NCBI RefSeq assembly: GCF_950023065.1 | Contig: NC_088678.1 | Coordinates: 39,546,580 to 39,610,579 of the forward strand | Length of the DNA stretch: 64,000 bases | Direction of reading: 5' to 3' | From: Planococcus citri | Lineage: Eukaryota; Arthropoda; Insecta; Hemiptera; Pseudococcidae | Shown: positions 10,617 to 21,865 of the stretch, piece by piece | How the letters are laid out: each line of letters starts with the position of its first letter | How positions within the stretch are numbered: the first letter of the stretch is position 1 | Program-made: the position numbers and the translations under genes | Notes under the pieces: model-generated | What the model was told of the DNA's origin: nothing | Databases searched by the model: none | Seen by the model: only the letters and a program-made list of their open reading frames with translations

Positions 10617-13600
10617 TCAAAATAAAAATTCGCTACCGTTGAAAAGGTTGTTTTCGTTCATCTGCGCTCCATCTGAAAACAAATCGGAAAAATTAAAATA
10701 ATAGAATTATTCAAACTAAGTACAAAATTATAATTCGGTTAGCAATCTTTACACTTTCACTTTTAGAATAGAGGTTTTTTCCTCATTTTTCAAACCGACT
10801 TACAAATGCTATGATTTTCGCGCAAAAAATACCCTCATCTTGAATTTTTCACCCACTTCGTGCATTAGATAAACAAATACGCATAGGTTACGTACCCGGT
10901 ATGAGACTCGAATAATATCCATAAAATTCTGGCGATTCTGCGATCGAAATGCACACTCCATTAGGATCACCCACATCGTCGGCATTAAATTTCAATTCAT
11001 CTGCAAAAATGACGAAAAAATAAATAAAAAATCCTACACATTTCCCGACTCTACAAAACATTCATCACACGTTCAACTTACTTTTCATATTTTGGGTATT
11101 CGTTGAGAACAGTGCAGCTGGCGAATAGTGATTGATATCGACCATATTATTTATCAGTACTTCGGAATTTCCGTTAACTTCGATATTCCTCGAATTCGTC
11201 GAAGTATAATCAACCGTAGGTGTGGCATTATAATTATTTATTTGGTAATTACCGAGCGTATTGCCCGAAGAATGATTTCTTATTGTTTCTGGAAGCATTG
11301 GAATTACAACTTGGGGTAACAAACTAGATGGAATATTCATGTGATAATTATCCGCACGAGTATTTCGTAAATTCGATGTACTGGTCGTTGTTTTATTGGA
11401 ATTTGAATACGGCGCGTTGTTGGTGGAAAAACTTGCAGGATCAACTTTGAAATCGATACGAGGTATTCGCACTTCAAAATCGTTCGTAAATCCTTGATAA
11501 TATCTGAGCTGTTGCGCTGCTTTCTGCGACGACTGCGAGGACGAATCGCACGAATTGTACGTGATGTTTTGAGTATTCATTCCAGTATCGTTATGCTGTG
11601 TGCGGGGTACATTGTTATTAATTCGGGGTATTGGAGGGCTGATGTGATGGCCATTAGTGAGTTCAGCCGTGTACGAGATTTGATTGGTGACCGGGCTAGG
11701 AGCAGTGCTAAATATTAGATTATTCGAAGGTGATTGCTTCGGTCCAAGTTCAACTTTGGTCGCCGATGTCGATGTTGTTTGTCCTTGCATAAGAAGAGTC
11801 TTCAACGCACCCATTTCGATGCCATTATTCGATTCAAAAAGTGAGACGTGTTTATTAGGGTCATTTGGGATTCGGACACAGACGTTTTCGACAGATAACT
11901 GCCCTGCACTGCACGGAACTACTTGACTAGAAGGATAAATTGGGGGATACTTGGTTACATCATCCGTATAAAATGTATTAATAGGAGGGAACGTATTACC
12001 GCTTTGCATCGAAGGACTAACTTGTTGAGAATGTTGAGACACCGGTGAAGGCGTAAGCTCCGATGTATTCGATTTCGAGTTATTATGCATTTTCGCATTC
12101 GCAGCTTGAGGATCGTTTTTATTAGCTCGAGATCTCGGCTTTCTTGGCATTTTAGTTGCATTAGTTCTTTTACGCGGAGCAGGAATGTTTTTCAGCTTTG
12201 GATTTTCAGCGACGGTTTTTCGATAATTTTGTAAAATCTGCTGCACAGCAGTATCGCCGTTGCACATATTGGAAGTGTATGGAGGAATCGTGTTAATTGG
12301 AGGTAGTCGCACTATCGGAGACGTCATGCTCGCTATTACTTTATGGACATTGTTTTGAATCGAAGGTGGTGACGGGTGTACAAATTCGGGAGTCGGCGCG
12401 CAGCTAGGTGGCGAAGATAGCTTTACAGGTTCAGGAGTAGACGCGCAGATCGATGGTGGTGACAGATTTACAGGTTCTGGTGTAGGCGCGCAGATCGGTG
12501 CTGGTGGTGGTGACGGCTTCACGAATTCTGGAGTAAGCGCGCAGATCGGAGGTGGTGACGGTTTTACCGGTCCAGGAGTAGACGTCAAGTAGGCTGAAAC
12601 CGAAGCATTAAAGAAATATTCGCTATCTCTGCATTCGGTTTCCATCTCTTCTACCTCCGGGGCAGAAATATCAGTCTGACAGGTACGATCGGCGGTCGTC
12701 TGCAGTTCGAAGGCTTGCGACAAATCGCTGACATGAGTTGGCGTACACTTAGGCGATTTGAACGAATCTATGAAATTTTTAATATCTTCTATGCTATCAC
12801 TACCGTTTGCATCGCTGGTCGAAGTTTTCGAAACATCACCCGAAGATGAGATCGAAGATTTATCCAACTTATTATTCAGGTACGAAGTAAACGAAACATT
12901 TTGATCGATCGGTTTCATAACGTCATTATTTTTTTTCTGGAACTGACTAAATGTTTCGTCTAATTTAGGTAACTGTACCACTGCGTCTCTAATAGATAAA
13001 TCGGCGTCATATTCGGGCTGATTTTCGGTCGATTTTCCCGCCTTTTTCGGTTTCGAACCGTATTTCTTTTTGAAAAGTTTATCATTTGATAATAAAGTCG
13101 AATGCGAAGCAGTTTTACTCGACGACTGCGTTGGATTTGAATTATTAGGTCGAGGTAGTTTGGATTTGCTTCCCGGCTTAGGACCCTTCTTTTTGGCATT
13201 AGGATTTTTTTCTTTGGCGATAGATTTGCGTGGCTTCTCGACTGGTTTTGCCGACTCGGCTGGTTCTGGTTTTATCGGCTTCGGCTTGAAAAAGTCGTGA
13301 TTAAATTCGGCACCATCTTCGATAAACATAACTTCGAGCGGTGGCAGAAGTTTGTCTGAATCAACAGGTACTATGGGAGGATCTTCGAATGTGGGAGACC
13401 TCTTTGTGCCTTCTAATCTCTCGGAAACATCAGATAGGACATCTTTCGCGACATCATTCAGCTCATCCTCATTGAATTCAGTATTGTGCGTGATAGCACC
13501 CCTATATGAAGTTATATAGAAACCATTTTTCTGTCGCTCTCTAAACAATCTTTGCTTTTTGACTCTAAGCGCTTTGACGTGATTGAAACGGCCCTTCCTC

Positions 13601-16577
13601 CTGCCCGATCCAGCAACGGCGGATTCGATAGAGCCGAATATTCTATCATCTTCCGGATTACTACCAGAATCGGATTTCTCAGAATATCGTCTTCTGAGTT
13701 CTTCAACTCTAGTCTTAGTTTTTCGGGCACGTTTCTTTTTATTTCTCGCTTCATCCGAATCACTGTCGAGGGTTCTTTTACGTTTTCTGTGAATCAAATA
13801 ACCATCTTCATCCGACTCTATAGAACTTAAGCCAGATCTCTTGGTCGACGAATATTCCTCCTCAGAGTCAGTTGTACTGTACGCGTAGTGTTCGTATCCT
13901 TTCTCGATACCGTACAAGTCATCGTAAATGATGGGCTGGTCCTTGAACTGATTGTAATCTAAATCTAAATACTTGAGTTCTACATCGTCGAAGTCTTTTT
14001 TCTCAAAATCCTCCAAATACTGCTCGCAGTTTTCTTTTAATTCGGGCCATTCCAAGTCCCACGTTAAAGTGTGATAGCGTCGGTAACTTAAAATGGTGCT
14101 CAAATCACCACCTACGGTTTCATCTAATTTCAGGTTTTCTAATTCCGTTATGAACGCCGAAGAGGTACCGTTCGTAGAATGGAATTGTTTATTCACCTGC
14201 TTCGATTCGAGTTCTTCTTGTATCTGAGCAACGTCTTCTTTAGGCACGCCCATGGATTCGAATATTTCGTTCAATTCTTTCGACGATGAAGCAGCGAATG
14301 GTTTAATATCTTCGGCAGCCGGAGTTTCTGACGCGGATATATTATTAAGCGGAATAGTAGAATTTTCACATTGTTCCGATACGGTTTCCGCTGCAGTCGT
14401 GTTCACATCATTAGATAATGGTTTTTGCAACTCGGCGTCGGATGAGCTTATCGATTCACCCACTTCATTTTCCTGGCATACTTCGGATTCAACTTCCGCT
14501 GAAGGATCAGCTATATTAGCTAATTTAGTGACGAAAGCTTCGATGGTTCGAAGACATTCGCGAGTTGGTGTTAGCGAGAATGAGGTGAGTAGACATTCCT
14601 TGTAGATGTTTTGGCATTCGCTCAACAAATCCGATAACAGCATGAATCCTTGGGAGAGCTGGCTATACGTTTCCTTCAATTTGTCTCGTTCTTGATCGAC
14701 TCGAAGCTGTTCGACTTCATTCATGTTTTGATTTATTGCTCGAATCAGACATCTCGCTACCATATCAAAATCTTGCTCTTTACAGTTTCCCTGAAGAAGA
14801 AAAGGAGACATAAATATACAGACTGAGACGTGAAATCGAGTCAATAAAACAATACTCACGTTACGAATCAGAAATGAACAAAACGGATATAAGCATTTGG
14901 AGGAAGGCGCAATTAAAACAAATTTTCGGATCGACTCCATTGCGATCGGTTTGAGTACTCCATCTACAGTCAGACAAGCTGCCCATTCACATATTAATTC
15001 TTCTAGTTGAGATTGCGATTCCACTAAATCCTCATTGAGGATAGCATTGACCAGCAACGTATTGGATAACAATTCAACTATCTTGGCATTATTTTTCCAC
15101 ACTCGAGCAGCTTTACAATGCTCGTTAAATTTTCCACCGATAGAATGTTTGCGGTACCGTTTGAGCAATTCTAGTCCATCACCAAGTTGATATTTTTGGA
15201 ACTGGAAACAAAAAATAATCAACAATGACTAAAAATTCTCGAACAAATCGTTATCAAAGATGTACGCAAATGATAAAGCAACGTTTATAATCACTATAAA
15301 CTACCCTATAATTTTCGTCCGATAAAACGATCCGTATTAGAGATTAATTATCAATAGAAAATAATTTTAAAATGAAAAAATATCTTTTTCACAGATAATT
15401 CGACATTTACTCCAATATAGACGTAATATATTAAGCGTTGGGAGTACAACTGAAATACGTACTTCTATCATTAGTTCCTGTTTTCTTTTATTCTTTTGTA
15501 AGCTACTAAAATATATATCGGTTATGTAGTCGATTTCATTTTGAGTAAAATCTAAAATATCAAATTCTTCTAAGCTTTCGTTGAATCTCTCGATAGTGTT
15601 CAGACACGCCTTGGAGAGATTGACGGCAATATCTTCGCACTTCGATAGCAAGAGCATTTCCAATCGAACCACCACGACTTTTCCATTCTCCAATTTGAAA
15701 TACTCTTCGCAAGCTGAAAAAATATTACAGTATTACTTTTTCATGTTCGGTACATTACACACATATTTTAAAAGCTACTCGTCAACGTACCATCCTGATC
15801 AACATCTTCGGACTGTAGAATTTTCTTCAACGCTGACTTATCACTAGCATCTTTCTGACCCCAAGGATCCTTTACAATCAATTCTAAAACACGACATTGC
15901 TCCAATATACCAGAGTATAAACCGCATCTCTTCAAAACAGTGGTAAACCGTTGCAATGTAACAGATAGATGAGTTTTGGTAGGAGTATTAATAGATGTTG
16001 GCCAATCAGCTCGCAAAACGAAACGTAGAGTATTTCTAGATAAATCGCCAAAAATAATACACAATTAGAATTGATTCGAAATACATATAAAAATAACTCA
16101 ACGATAGTAACCGAAAAAAAACTTACAAGAACAAATTATCAAAAAAAGGCTGAGGTGATTCTTTCGACTCTTTCGACGCTTCCGATACGAAAGTGACTAT
16201 TTGCTCCCAAGCTCGTATCAGAGATTCGACTTTTTCAGAATACTTCTTCTTTTTGTCAATTAACGTTCTTTCCAAACTCTGAAAGAAAACAGTTACGTTG
16301 AAAATTCGGTAAAATTTAATTACCATGCAATGTAAACAATTTCGAACGTTATCACTCCGATGGCCAAATTATGTAACTTTACAGGCAATTGAGCGATATT
16401 GAAATTGTAGTCATTCGTGGCACATGGTACTCGAAGAATGATACATCATGAGGTGAAAAATACTGTTTAAAAGTAACTTACCTGGAATACAGAAAGTAAA
16501 TGATTTTGTCTCGGGGAAACCCCGTGTTTTATAGCGCCGTTATTCAACTTTGCTATAGGTATGATATTGTCGTCCAT
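10617..16577 (-). CDS. Large nuclear protein with ZNF292/RLF/ZNF654-like helical N-terminus, no zinc fingers
   Basis: Eight minus-strand exons: 16577-16482, 16278-16127, 16035-15791, 15713-15463, 15201-14860, 14790-11082, 11000-10896 and 10672-10617. Phases are compatible and the total is 4956 nt (1651 aa). Residues 1 to about 455 are helical. They contain LELIVKDPWGQ followed by a segment ending VRLEMLLLSKCEDIAVNLSKAC, resembling the TPR-like N-terminus of ZNF292/RLF/ZNF654. A later LTWDLEWPELKENCEQYL (about 600) resembles the Trp-containing end of that region. Then come an acidic Ser-rich stretch, basic clusters at about 700 (HRKRKRTLDSDSDEARNKKK) and about 860 that look like nuclear signals, a Pro-rich repeat (about 1100-1175) and a low-complexity Asn/Ser/Thr tail ending in acidic exons. 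No C2H2 zinc finger is visible. The gene is certain; the family call is tentative. Confidence 0.85.
12361..12577 (-). repeat. Coding Pro-rich tandem repeat (five units of about 14-16 codons)
   Basis: Within the large exon, the minus strand encodes five consecutive units of the form TPEPVKLSPPSICA (variants TPGPVKPSPPP, TPEFVKPSPPPAPICA, TPEFVHPSPPS). The units are near-identical in DNA, implying recent duplication. Repeated S-P-P and T-P sites could be phosphorylated or bind WW/SH3 domains (inference). Confidence 0.85.
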
Positions 16578-17448
16578 TCTGCAGCATTTTCGACAGTAAC
16601 ATGAAAATGAAAACTATTTATCTAATACACTAGATGATTGTTACAAAATTAAGACTTTCTACACTTTTATCACTTCATTTTTTAAATAAAAAACAGACAC
16701 AAGTATTCCGTTTATGTGTACGTGAATATTCAAACAGAGATCATGTATGTCATTCAGAATCTTAGGTAAACAAAAACGGAAGGGAGAAGAGAGGAAAAAA
16801 TAACGAAAGTGAAGATTGTGGACCGCAAGGCAGGTGTAAAAAATGTTTGCCCGTTTTTCATAGTTCAACAGAAAAACTGCAGGAGCGCTAACAACTGTTT
16901 TTTTTCTTACGCGAAGAAAAAAATAATTAATTAATTAAAAAAACGAATCAATTCAACAACTCGAAGATAAAATAGTATATTTTTTTCTTTCATTTCTTTC
17001 TAAGTACATAAGATTAATAATTTCTCATTTAAAATGTATAATGGTTTGAAAATTTGTGTTTTAAAAAACTCTAATTTCAGCGATAATCCCAGAACAGGAC
17101 CCATTTTTTTCAGCGAACACAAAATGAAACGACCTATCGATTTTCGAAATCGAATCGGAATATCATTAAAAATAAAAAAAATTGTGATTGAAGAAAGAAA
17201 AACTTTTCAACACAATTTTCAATTCAAATTGTCAATTGTCATGTCGAACAGCAAATTATCTCAAAGTTCTTTTGCTTTTTCGCTGCTTATCGTCTCATGC
17301 AATTAGTGCATTGTTTGTATTCGAGTAACCTTCATCTCACGTCTAGAAAATGCCTCCTATAAATCTTTTAAATCTGCGGAGTTAGTACGTGGTACTTCAG
17401 TGATAAGTTTGCTTTTGTGATTGTTTTAAAATAAACACTACAATAGCC
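16578..17448. promoter_or_regulatory. Divergent promoter region between the ZNF292/RLF-like and CTTNBP2NL-like genes
   Basis: 871 bp separate the two start codons (16577 minus, 17449 plus). The interval must hold both 5' UTRs and promoters, perhaps shared. It is AT-rich with T-tracts; no TATA box or other core element could be assigned confidently. The open frames inside it (for example 17034-17306) look like chance. Confidence 0.5.
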
Positions 17449-20015
17449 ATGGCGAATACAACAGATTGCAATATGAATCGCGAAACGCAGCAGAAATCTC
17501 AAAACCAATCGAACTTTGAAAGTCTCGATAAAACTGCTGTTAGCACTTTAAAGGTAAGTTCTTTGCATTACTGCGTAGTATCAGTACCTTGTATTTTGCT
17601 AAAAATCCTCTTTACATTTGCAGCGTAATCCAAAAATCGAGTTCTGTAAAACAGATTTACTCAAGTTACTCACCTACCTTGAAGGAGAATTACAAGCCAG
17701 AGATATAGTTATAGCTACGCTTAAAGTAAGTTATCGAGGAAACACCTCTATGAAAATTTCTTTTGTATATAATTTCGTTTTCTGTTTTCAGTCTGAAAAA
17801 ATTAAACAATATCTGGTGCAGAATAGACATCACTCATTAAACGATAATAATGAACCCTTGGCAGCTTTACAACGGGATAGCTTCGCAGTTATTGACCATA
17901 ATAGAGATAGCTCGGAAATGTATTTACTGGTTAATCAGCAGCTAAATTCGCTGGAAAATTTAGTTACGCAACAAAGAAGATCTCAAGCTCGAGTAGCCAG
18001 AGTTTTAAAAGAGGCTGAAATCAGGCATAGAAAAGTATGTACATCAATCTAAGAAGGTCTCTTTTCAAGTACTTATACATATATCTTTAACGAAATATGT
18101 TTTTTGTTCAGGAAATGGAAATTGAAATTCAAAATAGGAAAAGGTTCGAGAAAGAGTATCTAAAGTTGAACGAAATCCTCGAAGCTGAAAGAAATCGTCA
18201 GAAACAAATCGTTTTATTTTTATTAGCCGAACGAAAGAAAATTATAATGAAATATGTCGAAGAACGAAAACGCTCTGAAGACTTAGCTCAAGTGAGTTGT
18301 CCAATAATGAATAATCAGGTTGTATGGAATTTTTAAAACATATTTACATTTTATTTTGCACAGATATTGGCCGAAGAAAAAGGTCGTGTTGACGCTATGG
18401 CTGAAGGCTTAGAAGAAGAGAGTAAAAAATCATTACAAATGGAAGCCGAACTAGAGAAACAGCTAGCTCAGTTTTTCGTTGAAACGCAGCAGTTAAAAAT
18501 GAATTTATCTAAACAAGAAAAAAGGTAAGTAATTAGTTAATTACAAAACGAGACGTATGTAAAAGATTACAAAGTTCGAAAGCGCAACTCGTGTAAGAGC
18601 AACGTATCACACGAACATGACATTATACCTAATTGACCGCTTATCTTTACCGCGATAATGATATTAAAAATATTAAATTTCGGATTCACGCTCATCGTCG
18701 TATTTTATTTCAGATCTAAAGAATTAGAAGGTGAATTAGAAAGAAGTGAAAAAGAGAATATACTGTTACGACAACAATTAACTGATTTAAAGCTACAACA
18801 CGATAGAAATTCTACACCTAATCCAATATCTACGTCGATAGGTAATGTAATTTCTATTGCGTGACGTAATCAAACGAATCAACGTGTAAGTAACACGTTC
18901 GTTTTATGTACTATTTTGGTAGATGGAACTGATGGTAGTTCATCCGGTGTACCTACAGCGTCGTCGGCTGGTTTGCACAGCGTCACTCCTATGATGACCA
19001 GTATTGCTAAAGTTGTCCAACCAACTGCTACTGTATCCAGTGTACCAGTTTCCGGACCGAGTAAGTTGACCTTTAGGAAGACTAAGTATTGCTTCGAGAA
19101 ATACAGTTGCTTGATTATTGATGACAAATATCAAGTAGTTGAATACACTCGATTTGAACAAAGAAGAAGTGTTATGTACTTTTCTAACTTGGAGTTCAAT
19201 TCTCAGTTAGAAATGATGCGTGTCAGCGGTGTTAATAAAATTGCCTAACCAAACCGCCGTAAAAACTTGGAAATCTCACTTGTTTTGTTCACATGCGTTT
19301 TGATCGTAAATTTGACAATTTGCCACAGATTATTTCGAAATTACGCTATTTACGTTTAGAATTGAAATCGTTGTTTTTTAACGCGATATTTTCTCGTTTC
19401 AGTGACTGGTATAGCGAGATCAGTAAGCCCAGGTCATCACGTACGTTACGTAATGTACTCCCCGATGGCCCCAAATACGCCACCGTCTGTCGGTGGTAAA
19501 GTAGTTGACTCGAGTCAATACGCTTCTCCACCTCCACAAGTACGTCGACTGTATTCGAATATAAATAGTGCCTCATTCGAGCCAGCTAATCTTAAAACCT
19601 GCGTTTTAATTTTCCACAGGAAGAACGTCGTGTCCCTCCAGCAGCTCCGGTACGTTCAGCTACCATTAACAACTCACCTCATCCGAAACTAAGCGCCAGT
19701 CCGATAGTTAAAAATCACAGCGGAGGCGTTGTCGGTGAAATGACTGTTGGTACAGTAGCCCGGAAACCGATACCTCTAGGGCGAGGTGTACCTCCGCCTG
19801 TACCACCAAATAAACCCATAATACCGCCCAAAAAAGACGGTATATTGAATCGCAAACTCGAGGTTGTCTGTAGTGATAACAATACGACTGGCGATGGTAA
19901 AAGCCAACCTCGTGGCCCTCCTGTTTTACCTAATTCTGTAAAGGTAAAATTACCAACCTCTGAAAAGCAAAACGAAGACGAGGTAAATCGCGAATTAACT
20001 AAGCTGCAATTATAA
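17449..20015 (+). CDS. CTTNBP2NL: CTTNBP2 N-terminal-like (CTTNBP2NL/Nausicaa-type) coiled-coil protein
   Basis: Nine exons: 17449-17553, 17624-17725, 17792-18034, 18112-18291, 18364-18524, 18714-18841, 18923-19060, 19403-19539 and 19620-20015, giving 1590 nt (529 aa). After a short polar N-terminus, residues 36-150 carry the CortBP2 signature, with EGELQARDIVIATLK and NEPLAALQRDS. A long coiled coil (about 125-300, rich in E/K/R/Q with heptads) follows, then a Ser/Thr/Pro tail with GVPPPVPPNKP and RGPPVLPNSVKVKLP. CTTNBP2/CTTNBP2NL proteins bind striatin in STRIPAK phosphatase complexes and influence cortactin and actin. The insect role is inferred by family. All internal introns have GT-AG ends and matching phase. 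An in-frame alternative C-terminus is possible (see findings). Confidence 0.85.
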
Positions 20016-21500
20016 CCACGAACCAAATAGATCATCGAACCCAATTTATATTATGCATTTCAGGTTAAAATCGATTCGGTCACCGAAACCCCCGGATAAA
20101 AAGTTCCTGTTTTAGTCAAAAAAAAAAAATTAAAAAAATACGATTATACTTAATATTTATTTAATCTATTATATTATATACCTACGCGTATCATCGTATT
20201 CCTTTCCCCCCTTTTTTTTTGTCTTCTAAGCTATAGGCCAAGCTACTTAGGTGTTAGCTAAGCAATATTTGACAAAAAAGCTCGACTTTTATCTTTGTTT
20301 TTTTGTTTTAATTTTAAATTTATCTTATTTGAACGCAGCTACGTTGGCTGGAATCGGTACCAAGACTGACTAACAACGCCAAAATTTCCCCCCTACAGAG
20401 AGAATTTTTCAGACCTTTGTCTGTGATAATTTTTATTCGCGTGTTATTCTATCCTGGTTTGATTCTACATCGGAGATGTATGTATCGGTATTGTATACCC
20501 CGAAAATAATATTACGACCACGTATATCTTCCAACGTGGACCGAAGATTTATGTGTAAATTTTGGTGTTGTTTGTAAAGGTATTTCTTTCTTTTCCTAAG
20601 AAGTTTGACTTTTTCCCCTCTTTTTATTTATGTGTATATTTTTTTTTTTTTAGAAGGTTAATTACCATGTTGCTATTTATATAAGAGACTGCTTTTCTCG
20701 TAGAATTTATACTTGGTGAGGATCTGATTGCCCCGGAGAATGTATTTACCGTCCAGTCTCCTGTTTTGACTCGAATACGTATTTGTTTTGTTTTTGTAAA
20801 TGTAAATGTCACCATATACGTATCAAAGTATTATTTATTTCGTATCTTTTTTGTTTTTTTTTTCTCTCGACATAATATACATATACGTAATATACATAAT
20901 ATAAAAAAACGACGTGTTATTGTTAAGTTTATGGGAAAAAAGCTCCTGTATGCGCTGTGTGCTTCTAAGCTATTAATACTCATTTAATCAAAGTCAAATT
21001 TCGTCTCGTGTATTTTTTTCCCTTTTCCTTTCCATTTCTCTTTTTTATGTATATTTAAAGAAATGCGTGCTAGAAGGTCGTGTCCCTCTATACGAAGGTT
21101 TGTTTATATTTTTCTCCCTTTTATTTGATTTTTGTCTGTCGTTACGTGTATATTTTCCAAGCGAAGTTGACTAGTATGTATAAAATTTACCTACTACTAA
21201 GTTCATGAAAATATTATATTGTTATTTATTTTACAGTATTAGAAACATTTTTTTTTTTTAATTTATATGAAAATATCATACCAAATTGTTTTTTCGTAGT
21301 TCATTGCTTCGTGTGTAATAAATTTCGATATCAGATGAACTTTCGTATAGTGAAATAGTTGTGTTGTATTTTTTTTCTTCTTTTTTTTCTCGTCAATTTC
21401 TGAAAAGCTGTTTGATTGAGATTGATGTGTCTGTAGAACGTAAGTTGGATCTCATCAAGAAGCTACATATTATGTTTCTAATTCATTAGAAGAATAAAAT
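20016..21500 (+). other. Probable 3' UTR of the CTTNBP2NL-like gene
   Basis: A T-rich plus strand without coding signal. Two canonical AATAAA signals (21317-21322 and 21493-21498) would give 3' UTRs of about 1.3-1.5 kb. Extent is inferred from composition and signals only. Confidence 0.5.
21317..21322 (+). terminator. Candidate poly(A) signal AATAAA
   Basis: AATAAA within GTGTGTAATAAATTTCG. It is the first canonical signal that I found in the T-rich 3' region of the CTTNBP2NL-like gene; a second lies at 21493-21498. Confidence 0.4.
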
Positions 21501-21865
21501 TGGGCAGTGTCAGTTAAATACATAATTATGTACAATGTATATCACTCTTTTGGAAACTAAAATTTAGGCCTGATTATGAGCTCAATTGTTTTTACCTAAA
21601 CTATACTACAATCTTATTTATAAAAATGCTTGAGCAAACAAAATGGAACTATTTTTTGAATTGAATTTTTTTTCGCATAAAAAGGTATGCAAATTTGTAC
21701 TTATGGCTCGATTCTGATACCATATAAAATACCTACTTAAAAAAAATGACGAGTAAAAAATTATAAAAATATTATTACGCGAAATACAAATACACATACG
21801 TAGGTCTAGGTACTTACATAAAGAAGTAGCGTAATTTTAAAAATAACACACACATAAACGAGAGA

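Noticed and set aside
11128..14605. Several plus-strand and alternative-frame open frames over the large exon
   Set aside because: They are shadows of the 1236-codon minus-strand exon.
14791..14859. Continuous coding through 14791-14859
   Set aside because: The 69-nt segment is a multiple of three but has GTGAGT...TTCTTCAG borders and encodes a hydrophobic run unlike its surroundings, so I treat it as an intron.
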